Positions 8,142 through 15,279 of a DNA stretch of 64,000 nt are shown one piece after another. Source of the stretch: Allobosea sp. (lineage in GTDB: Bacteria > Pseudomonadota > Alphaproteobacteria > Rhizobiales > Beijerinckiaceae). Location: positions 1-64,000 of the forward strand of contig NZ_JAFKFX010000030.1 of the NCBI RefSeq assembly GCF_017308075.1, written 5' to 3'. The translations under genes were made by a program, and so were the position numbers. The notes beneath the pieces were generated by a model that saw nothing but the letters and a program-made list of their open reading frames with translations, had not been told where the DNA came from and did not search any database. Position 1 is the stretch's first letter, and each line of letters opens with the position of its first letter.

Positions 8142-9094
8142 CGCCGGGCCTGCATGACGACGTCGACGATCTGGCCGGGCTGCAGCTTCGCCGCCGGCCC
8201 GCCTTCCGGCCGCGCCTCAACGAGATAGACCAGCTTTTGCCGGGTATCGGCGGAGTAGATCACCGGCGGGGTGAATTCCGGCTCCTGCGAGACATAGGAG
8301 ACGGTGGCTGCGAGACCCGGCGGGCAGCCATTGCACTGCACTTCGAGCCTTGTGCCGACCACCGTGCCGGAGAGCAGCGCCTCCGGCACATAGAGCATCA
8401 GCTTCACCGCCCCGTCCGGCAGCAAGGTCAGCACCGGCGCGGTCGGCCCGGCGAGTTCGCCGGGATGACGCACGATGTCGGTGACGATGCCGGGGGCAGG
8501 CGCGGTGAGCCGGCGCTGCGACAGCCGCCATTTCGCCTGGTCGAGCGCGGCCTGCGCCTGCGCGACCTGGTTCTGCGCCGCCCTGATCTCCTCCTCGCGC
8601 GCCGCCAGCCGGGCCACGGCGAGATTGGCGGCGCTCTGCCGGACGCTCGCCGCCGCGACGTCGCGCGCCGTCTGCGCCTGGTCGAGATCGGCCTGGGTCG
8701 AGACCCCGCGCCGGAACAAATCCTGCCGGCGTTCCAGCGCCCGCTCGGCCTCGCGATGCTGGGCCTGGGCCGAGGCCGCATTGGCCTCGATCACCGCGAT
8801 CTCCTCCGGGCGCTTGCCGCTGAGCAGGTTGGCGAGCTGGGCGCGCACCTGCACCAGCCGCGCCTCGCTTTCGGCGACGACGTTCTGCGCATCGTCCTTC
8901 TGCAGTTCGGCGACGACGGCGCCCGGAGTCACCCGCTCGCCGCGGCGGACCGCGACGCTCTCGATCCGCGCGACATCGATCGGCCCGAGGCGGACATATT
9001 CGCCCTCGACATAGCCCGCGACCCGCGTGGTCGGCGGGGCGCAGATGCCGAGCGAAGCGACCAGGACGAAGGAGCAGATGAAGCCGAGGATCAT
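8138..9094 (-). CDS. HlyD/EmrA-type periplasmic membrane-fusion protein (YbhG-like)
   Basis: The protein has 318 residues. The ATG at 9094 overlaps the TetR stop (ATGA), and an N-terminal anchor or signal (MILGFICSFVLVASLGICA) follows. Next come a biotinyl-lipoyl half motif (GPIDVARIESVAVRRGERVTPGAVVAEL), a long alpha-helical hairpin rich in Ala/Gln/Arg/Glu (about residues 65-180), the second lipoyl half (LTAPAPGIVTDIVRHPGEL) and a beta-barrel end. It would link the inner-membrane ABC exporter to an outer-membrane channel. The frame is open upstream to 9781, but that stretch is the TetR gene read in another frame. Confidence 0.9.
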   Translation of the reverse strand: MILGFICSFVLVASLGICAPPTTRVAGYVEGEYVRLGPIDVARIESVAVRRGERVTPGAVVAELQKDDAQNVVAESEARLVQVRAQLANLLSGKRPEEIAVIEANAASAQAQHREAERALERRQDLFRRGVSTQADLDQAQTARDVAAASVRQSAANLAVARLAAREEEIRAAQNQVAQAQAALDQAKWRLSQRRLTAPAPGIVTDIVRHPGELAGPTAPVLTLLPDGAVKLMLYVPEALLSGTVVGTRLEVQCNGCPPGLAATVSYVSQEPEFTPPVIYSADTRQKLVYLVEARPEGGPAAKLQPGQIVDVVMQARR

Positions 9095-9762
9095 GACGCC
9101 TCTCCCCTGCAGGCGAGGATGCCGGCACGCACTGAGCGCCGGATCGCCTCGCCGATCAGGCGCGCCTCCTCGGCCCCGATCCCGTCCCAGCCGAGCCGCC
9201 GCGTCACCGCCGGCCGCGCGATGCGGAAGTAGAAAACCTGGCCGATCGCCGCGAAGACTGCGAGCTTCGTCTCCGGCGCCTCCGGCTCCATGCCGGTCGC
9301 CGCCGCCCAGACCTGGCAGACCCGGCGATGCACCGGCTCGAACAGACCGCCATAGAGAGCCTCGAAAGCAGGGCTCGGCGTCAGCATCTCGCGCATGACG
9401 AAGCGGGCGACGACCTCGCTCTCCGGCACCGTCGTCAGGAAGCTGACGACCCGGCCGATCAGGGCGAGCAGCTGCTCGGTTGCGGCGTCGCGATCGGTCA
9501 CGTCGGGCGCCATCGAGACGGCAGGCGAGCCGCCCGTCAGCACGCCCTGCATCCGGGCGATGATCGCCTCGGCACAGGCCTGCCTCAGCCCGTCCTTGCC
9601 GCCGAAATGATAGGCGATGCCGGCGCTGTTGACGCCGGCCGCCTGCGCGATCTCGCGCGTCGAGGTCGCGTCGAAGCCGTTGCGGCCGAACAGGTCGAGC
9701 CCCGCGCGGATCAGCGCCTGCCGCGTGCTCTCGACGTCCTCGATGATGGAAATGCTCGCCAT
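9091..9762 (-). CDS. TetR-family repressor of the CecR (YbiH) type
   Basis: The 223-residue regulator has a typical TetR HTH (TSTREIAQAAGVNSAGIAYHFGGKDGLRQA, about residues 31-57) and the CecR-type C-terminal domain (VARFVMREMLTPSPAFEALY, then a C-terminal region like DUF1956). It is the first gene of the exporter operon, the same arrangement as E. coli cecR-ybhGFSR, where CecR represses the exporter. The perfect palindrome 22 bp upstream of its ATG is the obvious operator. The inducer is unknown. Confidence 0.92.
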   Translation of the reverse strand: MASISIIEDVESTRQALIRAGLDLFGRNGFDATSTREIAQAAGVNSAGIAYHFGGKDGLRQACAEAIIARMQGVLTGGSPAVSMAPDVTDRDAATEQLLALIGRVVSFLTTVPESEVVARFVMREMLTPSPAFEALYGGLFEPVHRRVCQVWAAATGMEPEAPETKLAVFAAIGQVFYFRIARPAVTRRLGWDGIGAEEARLIGEAIRRSVRAGILACRGEAS

Positions 9763-9783
9763 AGCGAGAGCATAGCACCACGT

Positions 9784-9815
9784 CTCATTTCAATCAATCG
9801 ATTGATTGAAATGAG
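9784..9815. promoter_or_regulatory. Perfect 32-bp palindrome, TetR operator
   Basis: The half-site CTCATTTCAATCAATC (9784-9799) is followed at once by its exact reverse complement (9800-9815), with no spacer and no mismatch. It contains an inner ATCAATCGATTGAT core and lies 22-53 bp upstream of the cecR-like start. TetR proteins bind such palindromes as one or two dimers. This is the strongest operator candidate in the window. Confidence 0.85.
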
Positions 9816-10137
9816 GTCGTCTGTGAGCGCCGACCGGCACTCACTTTCAAGATGCAGAGAGCTTGTCATCGACGCGCGCCTTTCGTCACCGCGGCGCGTC
9901 CAGTTTGTCACCGAGCCCAAAAGCGTGGGCGCCGATCATAGTGACCGGCGGAGGCTCATTGCACCCCGGCCCTCTTCCTGGGCCTACCCTGCCACCCCAA
10001 GCCGCTGCCGGAGGACGACGCTTACAAGCCCGTGGGCCAAGGCTTGTAAACTCGCCCTTAACCTTGATCGTTCATTTCCCAGGATCGGAAGTTAACTAGC
10101 GCGGGCCGCACCTGCCGCGGCGCAGGGTAGCGGATTC
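9816..10137. other. Intergenic region between the exporter operon and motA
   Basis: No convincing gene is seen in these 322 bases. The reading frames that cross it have neither ribosome sites nor recognisable protein character. It holds an inverted repeat (TTACAAGCC at 10022-10030 and GGCTTGTAA at 10041-10049) and two isolated TTAA half-sites nearer motA. It must contain the motA promoter and the 5' end of the divergent TetR transcript. Confidence 0.5.
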
Positions 10138-11001
10138 ATGCGGCTGATCATCGGCACAATCATCGTCTTTGCCTGCGTCTTCGGCGGGTATGCGGCGATG
10201 GGCGGCAAGCTCCTCGTCCTTTGGCAGCCGTTCGAGTTTGTTATCATTCTCGGTGCAGCGATGGGTGCCTTCATCATCGGCAACACCGGGCCGGTGCTCA
10301 AGTCCGTCCCCACCATGCTTGGTACGCTCGTGAAGGGCCCCAAGTACAATCGGGAGGCGTATGTCGAACTGCTGGCGATGCAGTATTCCCTGTACAGGCT
10401 TGTAAAGCAGAAGGGCATGCTCGCGGTCGAGCAGCACATTGAAGATCCGAGCGAGTCGGCGCTTTTCAATGCCTTTCCGACCTTTGCAGAGAACCATCAT
10501 GCGGTCGAGTTTGTCTGCGACTACATGCGCATGTTGACGATGGGCGCCGACAACGTCCACGAGATAGACGCTCTCATGGACGAGGAACTGGAGACGCACC
10601 ATCAGGAGCAGGAGCGTCTTGTTGCAGCCATGCAGTCGATCGCCGACGGAACACCAGCGCTCGGCATCGTCGCCGCCGTGCTCGGCGTGATTAAGACGAT
10701 GGGGGCGATCAGCGAGCCGCCGGAGGTGCTGGGCCATCTGATCGGCGGCGCGCTCGTAGGCACTTTCTTCGGCGTCTTCGTCGCCTACGGCTTCTTCGGG
10801 CCCATGGCGCAATCGCTCAAGAGCATCTTCGAGGCGGAATCCAAGTACTACCTTTCGCTCAAGGCGGGCCTCCTTGCCCATATCAGCGGCCAGCCGCCGG
10901 TGATGGCGGTAGAATTTGCCCGCAAGGCTCTGATGAGCGACGTCCGCCCGACCTTCAGCGAAGTGGAAGCGGCAACCGCCGATCTGCCCGCCAACGCCTG
11001 A
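10138..11001 (+). CDS. motA: Flagellar motor stator protein MotA
   Basis: The 287-residue product has four membrane segments: two at the N-terminus (residues 2-21 and about 33-50) and two in the GIVAAVLGVIKTMGAI and LIGGALVGTFFGVFVAYGFF stretches. The conserved TPALGIVAAVLGVIKTM segment carries the proton-channel proline, and the cytoplasmic loop has the charged YRLVKQKGMLAVEQHIEDP region that contacts FliG. The length matches alphaproteobacterial MotA. motB follows 22 bp later. The protein is the inner-membrane half of the ion-conducting stator. Confidence 0.96.
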   Translation: MRLIIGTIIVFACVFGGYAAMGGKLLVLWQPFEFVIILGAAMGAFIIGNTGPVLKSVPTMLGTLVKGPKYNREAYVELLAMQYSLYRLVKQKGMLAVEQHIEDPSESALFNAFPTFAENHHAVEFVCDYMRMLTMGADNVHEIDALMDEELETHHQEQERLVAAMQSIADGTPALGIVAAVLGVIKTMGAISEPPEVLGHLIGGALVGTFFGVFVAYGFFGPMAQSLKSIFEAESKYYLSLKAGLLAHISGQPPVMAVEFARKALMSDVRPTFSEVEAATADLPANA

Positions 11002-11023
11002 CCCAATCTCCAGCAGGGACTCG

Positions 11024-11896
11024 ATGGCCAAGCCCGCCCAGACGATCATCATCAAGAAGGTCAAGAAGGCCGCCCATGCGCACCATGGCGGGGCCTGGAA
11101 GATCGCCTATGCGGATTTCGTGACAGCGATGATGGCGTTCTTTCTGCTGATGTGGCTGATCAGCATGACGACGCAGGAGCAGAAAATCGGCCTGGCGGAA
11201 TACTTCGCGCCGGGGGCTGTGAGTGCCAGCACCAGTGGCGCTGGCGGCATCCTGATGGGCACCGCCCTGGACAAGTCAGGCAACAAGTCGTCGGCGCCCC
11301 GCGAAACGGCGAGCGGCGTCACCGGGCAGGAAGACGGAGCGCGCCGGGCGAGCTCAGGCCGCGCCAGCGACCGTCAGGTCACCCGCCCGGCCGCCGGCGC
11401 GCAGGCCCAGCACAGCGCCGCGGCCAGCCTCCGGCAAACGCTCCAGAACATGCCCGAAATGGCCGAGCTGTCGCGCAACATCGTGATCGAGCCGACCAAG
11501 GAGGGCTTGAACGTTTCCCTCGTGGACGAGGAGGGCCGCTCCATGTTCCCCGAGGGCTCGGTCGAGCCCTATGACCGCACCCGTCGCGTGCTCGAGGTGC
11601 TCGCGCCGACCCTGCGCCGGCTGCCCAACCAATTGTCCGTCACGGGCCACACGGCCGTCGCGCGCCCGGGCTCGGCGCGGGCCGTCGATTCCTGGAGCCT
11701 CACCGCCGGGCGCGCCCTCGCCGTGCGCAGGATCCTGTCGGGTGCCGGAATCCCGAACGACCGCTTCGCTTCCGTGACGGGGCGCGCCGACACCGAGCCG
11801 GTCTTCCCCGACAATCCCTACATCGCGCCGAACCGACGGGTGACGATCACACTGCTCGGCGCGGAACCGCCGCTGCCCCCGAACGTCTTGCGCTGA
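11024..11896 (+). CDS. motB: Flagellar motor stator protein MotB
   Basis: This 290-residue protein has the N-terminal motif HGGAWKIAYADFVTAMMAFFL. Asp31 is the proton-carrying aspartate at the start of the only membrane helix (about 32-48). After a low-complexity linker (residues 75-135) comes an OmpA-like peptidoglycan-binding domain (about 165-285) ending in NRRVTITLL. The domain reads VTGHTAV where many homologues have VTGHTD, a small deviation. With MotA it forms the stator anchored to the cell wall. motAB lie 7 kb from the main flagellar block. Confidence 0.95.
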   Translation: MAKPAQTIIIKKVKKAAHAHHGGAWKIAYADFVTAMMAFFLLMWLISMTTQEQKIGLAEYFAPGAVSASTSGAGGILMGTALDKSGNKSSAPRETASGVTGQEDGARRASSGRASDRQVTRPAAGAQAQHSAAASLRQTLQNMPEMAELSRNIVIEPTKEGLNVSLVDEEGRSMFPEGSVEPYDRTRRVLEVLAPTLRRLPNQLSVTGHTAVARPGSARAVDSWSLTAGRALAVRRILSGAGIPNDRFASVTGRADTEPVFPDNPYIAPNRRVTITLLGAEPPLPPNVLR

Positions 11897-12055
11897 CGAC
11901 AAGGCCCCTCGGCCCTCAAGCCCGAGGAGCCACTGCCCAGCGGCGGCGCCCTGCCCCGCCGGCCGTGCGCGCTCCTCCAGCGTCTCCATCTCGATCTGCG
12001 GCTGCTTAAGCAGCCCGCAGGCGCATGACGCTCCTGCAGCCGCACCGGGCGCGGC

Positions 12056-12763
12056 TCAGAGCTGGCGCAGACCGATATGCTCGATCAGGGGGACGAGCTC
12101 GTCGCGCGCCGCAACGCGGTGAGCACGGGCGAGCCGATGCGCCGCCTCGGCGTCGCCGGCCCTCACCGCCTCGCCGATCAGCCGATGCGCCTGTGCCGAG
12201 CCGACCGGCCGGGCCCGCAGCCTCAGGGTCAGCATGCGGGCGCGATGGGCCTGGTCCGTCACCGTCTGGGCGATGCGGCGCAGGCGGCCATTGCCGCAGC
12301 GCTCGACCAGCAGGCGGTGGAACAGTTCGTCGGCCTCGGCCCAGCCGGCGAGATCCTCCGCCGCCAGTGCCTGCTCCATCGCCGCCGTCGCGGCCTCGAG
12401 CTCGTCGGCCACCGCCGCGCGATCCTGGTCCGGCAGCGCCGTCAGCAGCTCCGCCGCCATCGACTCGACCGCGATGACGACCTCGTAGATCTCGCGGATG
12501 TCCTGCGGGGCCAGCGGGCAGATCAGCACGCCGCGCTTCGGCAGCACCCGCACCAGCCCGTCCTCCTGCAGGCGGATGATCGCCTCGTGCACCGGGGTCC
12601 GGCTCATGCCGAGCCGCACCGCGATCTCCTGCTCCGAGCCCTGATAGCCCGGGGCGAAGACGGTATCGCGGATCGCCTGCTTCAGCGCGGCATAGGCCTC
12701 GTCGACCAGCGAGCCGCGCCTGGCCCCGCCCCCCGCAATTTCCGCCCGCGCAAGCTCGGCCAT
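12056..12763 (-). CDS. GntR-family (FadR subfamily) transcriptional regulator
   Basis: An ATG at 12763 has a good ribosome site (GGAGG five bases upstream) and gives 235 residues. A further in-frame ATG at 12805 lies inside the repeat-rich promoter element and is less likely. The N-terminal winged helix contains GSEQEIAVRLGMSRTPVHEAIIRLQEDGLVRVLPKRGVLI. A helical FCD-type effector domain follows (about residues 85-225). It is divergent from the Bug binding protein and the dehydrogenase and probably controls them in response to an organic acid. Confidence 0.88.
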   Translation of the reverse strand: MAELARAEIAGGGARRGSLVDEAYAALKQAIRDTVFAPGYQGSEQEIAVRLGMSRTPVHEAIIRLQEDGLVRVLPKRGVLICPLAPQDIREIYEVVIAVESMAAELLTALPDQDRAAVADELEAATAAMEQALAAEDLAGWAEADELFHRLLVERCGNGRLRRIAQTVTDQAHRARMLTLRLRARPVGSAQAHRLIGEAVRAGDAEAAHRLARAHRVAARDELVPLIEHIGLRQL

Positions 12764-12798
12764 GGCCACCTCCAACACCGTCCGAGCATGGCCGATCA

Positions 12799-12887
12799 CT
12801 TGCATGGAAGCAAGAATGGAAGCTTGACAAGGCGATCCTGACCGGAAACGCTGAACGCATGCAAACTTCCATGGAACACAAATGGAA
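12799..12887. promoter_or_regulatory. Divergent promoter with four ATGGAA repeats (GntR operator candidate)
   Basis: ATGGAA occurs at 12804-12809, 12816-12821, 12871-12876 and 12882-12887. The third is half of the perfect palindrome TTCCATGGAA (12867-12876). CTTGC/GCAAG arms flank the first copy (12799-12803 and 12810-12814), and CTTGACAAG lies at 12823-12831. Two clusters of two copies 11-12 bp apart in a divergent promoter suggest binding by GntR dimers. Inferred. Confidence 0.6.
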
Positions 12888-12935
12888 GGGCGGTCGAGGC
12901 GCCGGCGAACGGCGCCGGCACAGGGAGGAAAAGCA

Positions 12936-13910
12936 ATGAAGCGAATGCTGCTCGCACTGACGCTCGGGCTCGCGGCGACGATGCCAGCGCTGGCCCAGCC
13001 CGGCTATCCCACGCGCTCGATCACCATGGTCGTGCCCTTCGCGGCCGGCGGCACCACCGACATCGTCGCCCGGATGATGGCGGACCATATGAGCCGCACG
13101 CTCGGCCAGTCGATCGTCGTCGAGAACGTCGCCGGCGCCGGCGGCACCACCGGCGCGACCCGCGTCGCCAAGGCGACGCCCGACGGCTACACGCTGCTGA
13201 TGGGCAATCTCGGCACGCAGGCTGCGAGCGTCGGGCTCTATCCCAGGCTCGCCTATGATCCGCGCACCGATTTCGAGCCGATCATGAACTCGGCCTCGAC
13301 GCCGATGCTGGTGGTTGCCAAGAAGGACCTGCCGGTCAAGGATTTCCGCGAGTTCGTCGCCTATCTCAAGGAGAACGCCGCGAAGCTGAATTACGGCTCC
13401 GGCGGCGTCGGCTCGACCTCGCATCTGACCTGCCTCTTCCTCGACTCGCTGCTCGGCACTAAGCCCTCGCATGTTCCCTTCCGCGGCTCGGGACCCGCGC
13501 TCAACGCGCTGCTCGGCGGCCAGGTCGACTATGTCTGCGACCAGACGGTCGCCATCGTTCCCACCGTGCAGGCGAAGGAGGGCAAGGGCCTCGTCGTCGC
13601 GGTCAAGGACCGGCTCGCCGTCATCCCCGACGTGCCGACCGCCGCCGAACAGGGCCTGCCGCAATTCCAGGCCACCGGCTGGAACGCGATGTTCGCACCC
13701 AAGGGCACGCCGAAGGAGATCGTCGATCGGTTGAACACCGCCGCCCGCGCCGCCCTCAACGACCCGACCACGCGCAAGCGCTTCCTCGATCTCGGCGCCG
13801 AACTGCCGGACGAGGCCGGCCAGACCCCGGCCGCGCTCGGCGAGCTCGTCCGCAGCGAAATCGAGAAATGGGTGCCGGTCATCCGCAATGCCGGCGTCAC
13901 CGCGCAGTAA
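12936..13910 (+). CDS. Tripartite tricarboxylate transporter receptor (Bug family) binding protein
   Basis: Starting at the ATG at 12936, behind a GGGAGG ribosome site, the product is 324 residues with a signal peptide (MKRMLLALTLGLAATMPALA). The mature sequence opens with YPTRSITMVVPFAAGGTTDIVARMMADHMSRTLGQSIVVENVAGAGGTTG, the Bug-family fold that binds carboxylates through backbone contacts. It also has the YGSGGVGSTSHL and VPFRGSGPALNALLGGQVDY motifs. No TctA/TctB membrane genes lie nearby, so it is an orphan receptor. It sits 63 bp before a tartrate/malate-type dehydrogenase, so the ligand may be a hydroxy-dicarboxylate. Confidence 0.9.
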   Translation: MKRMLLALTLGLAATMPALAQPGYPTRSITMVVPFAAGGTTDIVARMMADHMSRTLGQSIVVENVAGAGGTTGATRVAKATPDGYTLLMGNLGTQAASVGLYPRLAYDPRTDFEPIMNSASTPMLVVAKKDLPVKDFREFVAYLKENAAKLNYGSGGVGSTSHLTCLFLDSLLGTKPSHVPFRGSGPALNALLGGQVDYVCDQTVAIVPTVQAKEGKGLVVAVKDRLAVIPDVPTAAEQGLPQFQATGWNAMFAPKGTPKEIVDRLNTAARAALNDPTTRKRFLDLGAELPDEAGQTPAALGELVRSEIEKWVPVIRNAGVTAQ

Positions 13911-13973
13911 CCAGCAAACGGCGCCCGGCCCGCGCCGGGCACCGCCTCGTCACGAACCAGCATCGAACGGACA

Positions 13974-15056
13974 ATGAGCATGCGCACGCACAGGATCGCC
14001 GCCATCGGAGGGGACGGCATCGGCCCCGAGGTCATCGCCGCCGGGCTCCAGGCCCTGGAGGTCTGTGCCGAGCGCGATGGCGGCTTCAGCCTCGATGTCC
14101 GCTCCTTGGACTGGGGCTCCGATTACTATCGCAAGCATGGCGTGATGATGCCGGCCGATGGCGCCGACCAGCTACGTGCCTTCGACGCGATCTATTTCGG
14201 CGCGGTCGGCGCCCCCGACATTCCCGATCATCTGACGCTCTGGGGCCTCAGGCTCGCCATCTGCCAGCCGCTCGACCAATACGCGAATGTCCGCCCGACC
14301 CGGATCCTGCCCGGCATCGTGAGCCCGCTGCGCCATGTCTCCGGCCCGGAGCTCGACTGGGTGATCGTGCGCGAGAACTCGGAAGGTGAGTATTCCGGTG
14401 TCGGTGGCCGCGTGCACAAGGGCCTGCCCGAGGAAGTCGCGACCGATGTCTCGATGTTCACCCGCGCCGGCGTCACGCGCATCATCCGCTACGCCTTCGA
14501 GATCGCCCGCGCGCGGCCGCGCAAGCTCCTGACCGTCGTCACCAAGTCGAACGCCCAGCGCCACGGCATGGTGATGTGGGACGAGATCGCCGCCGAAGTC
14601 GCGCGCGCGTTTCCGGATGTGATCTGGGACAAGATGCTGGTCGACGCGATGACCATGCGCATGACGCTGAAGCCGGAAACGCTCGATACGATCGTCGCGA
14701 CCAATCTCCATGCCGATATCCTCTCCGACCTCGCCGCGGCGCTGGCCGGCTCGCTCGGCATCGCGCCGACCGCGAATCTCAATCCGGAGCGCAGGACGCC
14801 CTCCATGTTCGAGCCGATCCACGGTTCCGCCTTCGACATCGCCGGCAAGGGCATCGCCAACCCGGTCGCGACCTTCTGGACCGGCGCGATGATGCTCGAA
14901 CATCTCGGCGAGAAGGCCGCGGCGGCCCGGCTGATGCGCGCCGTCGAGCGCGTCACCGCCGACCCGGCCCTGCACACGCCCGATCTCGGTGGCAAGGCGA
15001 CGACGAGAGAGGTGACGGACGCGGTCTGCGAGGCTCTGCGCGGCGACAATATCTGA
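13974..15056 (+). CDS. Isocitrate/isopropylmalate dehydrogenase family, tartrate (D-malate) dehydrogenase-like
   Basis: This 360-residue beta-decarboxylating dehydrogenase has an N-terminal dinucleotide region (HRIAAIGGDGIGPEVIAAG), the catalytic tyrosine region VRENSEGEYSGVGGR, the lysine segment VVTKSNAQRHGMVMWDEI, and NLHADILSDLAAALAGSLGIAPTANLN. FEPIHGSAFDIAGKGIANPVATFW completes the NAD and metal site. LTLWGLRLAICQPLDQYANVRP resembles tartrate dehydrogenase (TtuC/YeaU) rather than LeuB. It likely oxidises a 2-hydroxy-dicarboxylate taken up with the adjacent Bug receptor. The exact substrate is unproven. Confidence 0.88.
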   Translation: MSMRTHRIAAIGGDGIGPEVIAAGLQALEVCAERDGGFSLDVRSLDWGSDYYRKHGVMMPADGADQLRAFDAIYFGAVGAPDIPDHLTLWGLRLAICQPLDQYANVRPTRILPGIVSPLRHVSGPELDWVIVRENSEGEYSGVGGRVHKGLPEEVATDVSMFTRAGVTRIIRYAFEIARARPRKLLTVVTKSNAQRHGMVMWDEIAAEVARAFPDVIWDKMLVDAMTMRMTLKPETLDTIVATNLHADILSDLAAALAGSLGIAPTANLNPERRTPSMFEPIHGSAFDIAGKGIANPVATFWTGAMMLEHLGEKAAAARLMRAVERVTADPALHTPDLGGKATTREVTDAVCEALRGDNI

Positions 15057-15066
15057 GCCCCCGCCT

Positions 15067-15143
15067 GGAAATTCCCACGGCCTTCATCCTGAGGAGCGCT
15101 CCGCAGGAGCCTGTCTCGCAGGATGAGGGCCGTGGATTTCCGG
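15067..15143. repeat. Imperfect intergenic palindrome (REP-like or terminator)
   Basis: GGAAATTCCCACGG followed by CCTTCATCCTG (about 15067-15091) is mirrored by CAGGATGAGGGCCGTGG and ATTTCC (about 15119-15141), with a GC-rich inner hairpin (GGAGCGCTCC) between. It lies after the dehydrogenase stop. CATCCTGAGG/CAGGATGAGG elements are widespread intergenic repeats in Rhizobiales genomes. It may also act as a transcription terminator. Confidence 0.6.
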
Positions 15144-15279
15144 GCGGGTCGACCTTCCGAAATGGCGAAGGGAATATCCGCGAAGGCCGGACGCGCTGCC
15201 GGCAGCTTTCATCTCCCGACCATGACAGCGCGGCGATAATCGTCTAAGGCGGCCCTCTCCTGCTGCCCTCGCCCGCCCG

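Noticed and set aside
8138-9781. Apparent 547-codon TetR-HlyD fusion
   Set aside because: The upstream part is the TetR gene read in a different frame. The HlyD-type protein has its own ATG at 9094 overlapping the TetR stop.
10022-10049. TTACAAGCC/GGCTTGTAA inverted repeat before motA as an operator
   Set aside because: There is no adjacent regulator and no second copy seen. It is noted in the intergenic entry only.
11907-11927. CCTCGG/CCGAGG hairpin after motB as a terminator
   Set aside because: Only a 6-bp stem with no T-run. It is too weak to call in GC-rich DNA.
13911-13973. TctA/TctB membrane genes expected beside the Bug receptor
   Set aside because: The receptor is followed directly by the dehydrogenase. 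No such genes are present on either side.
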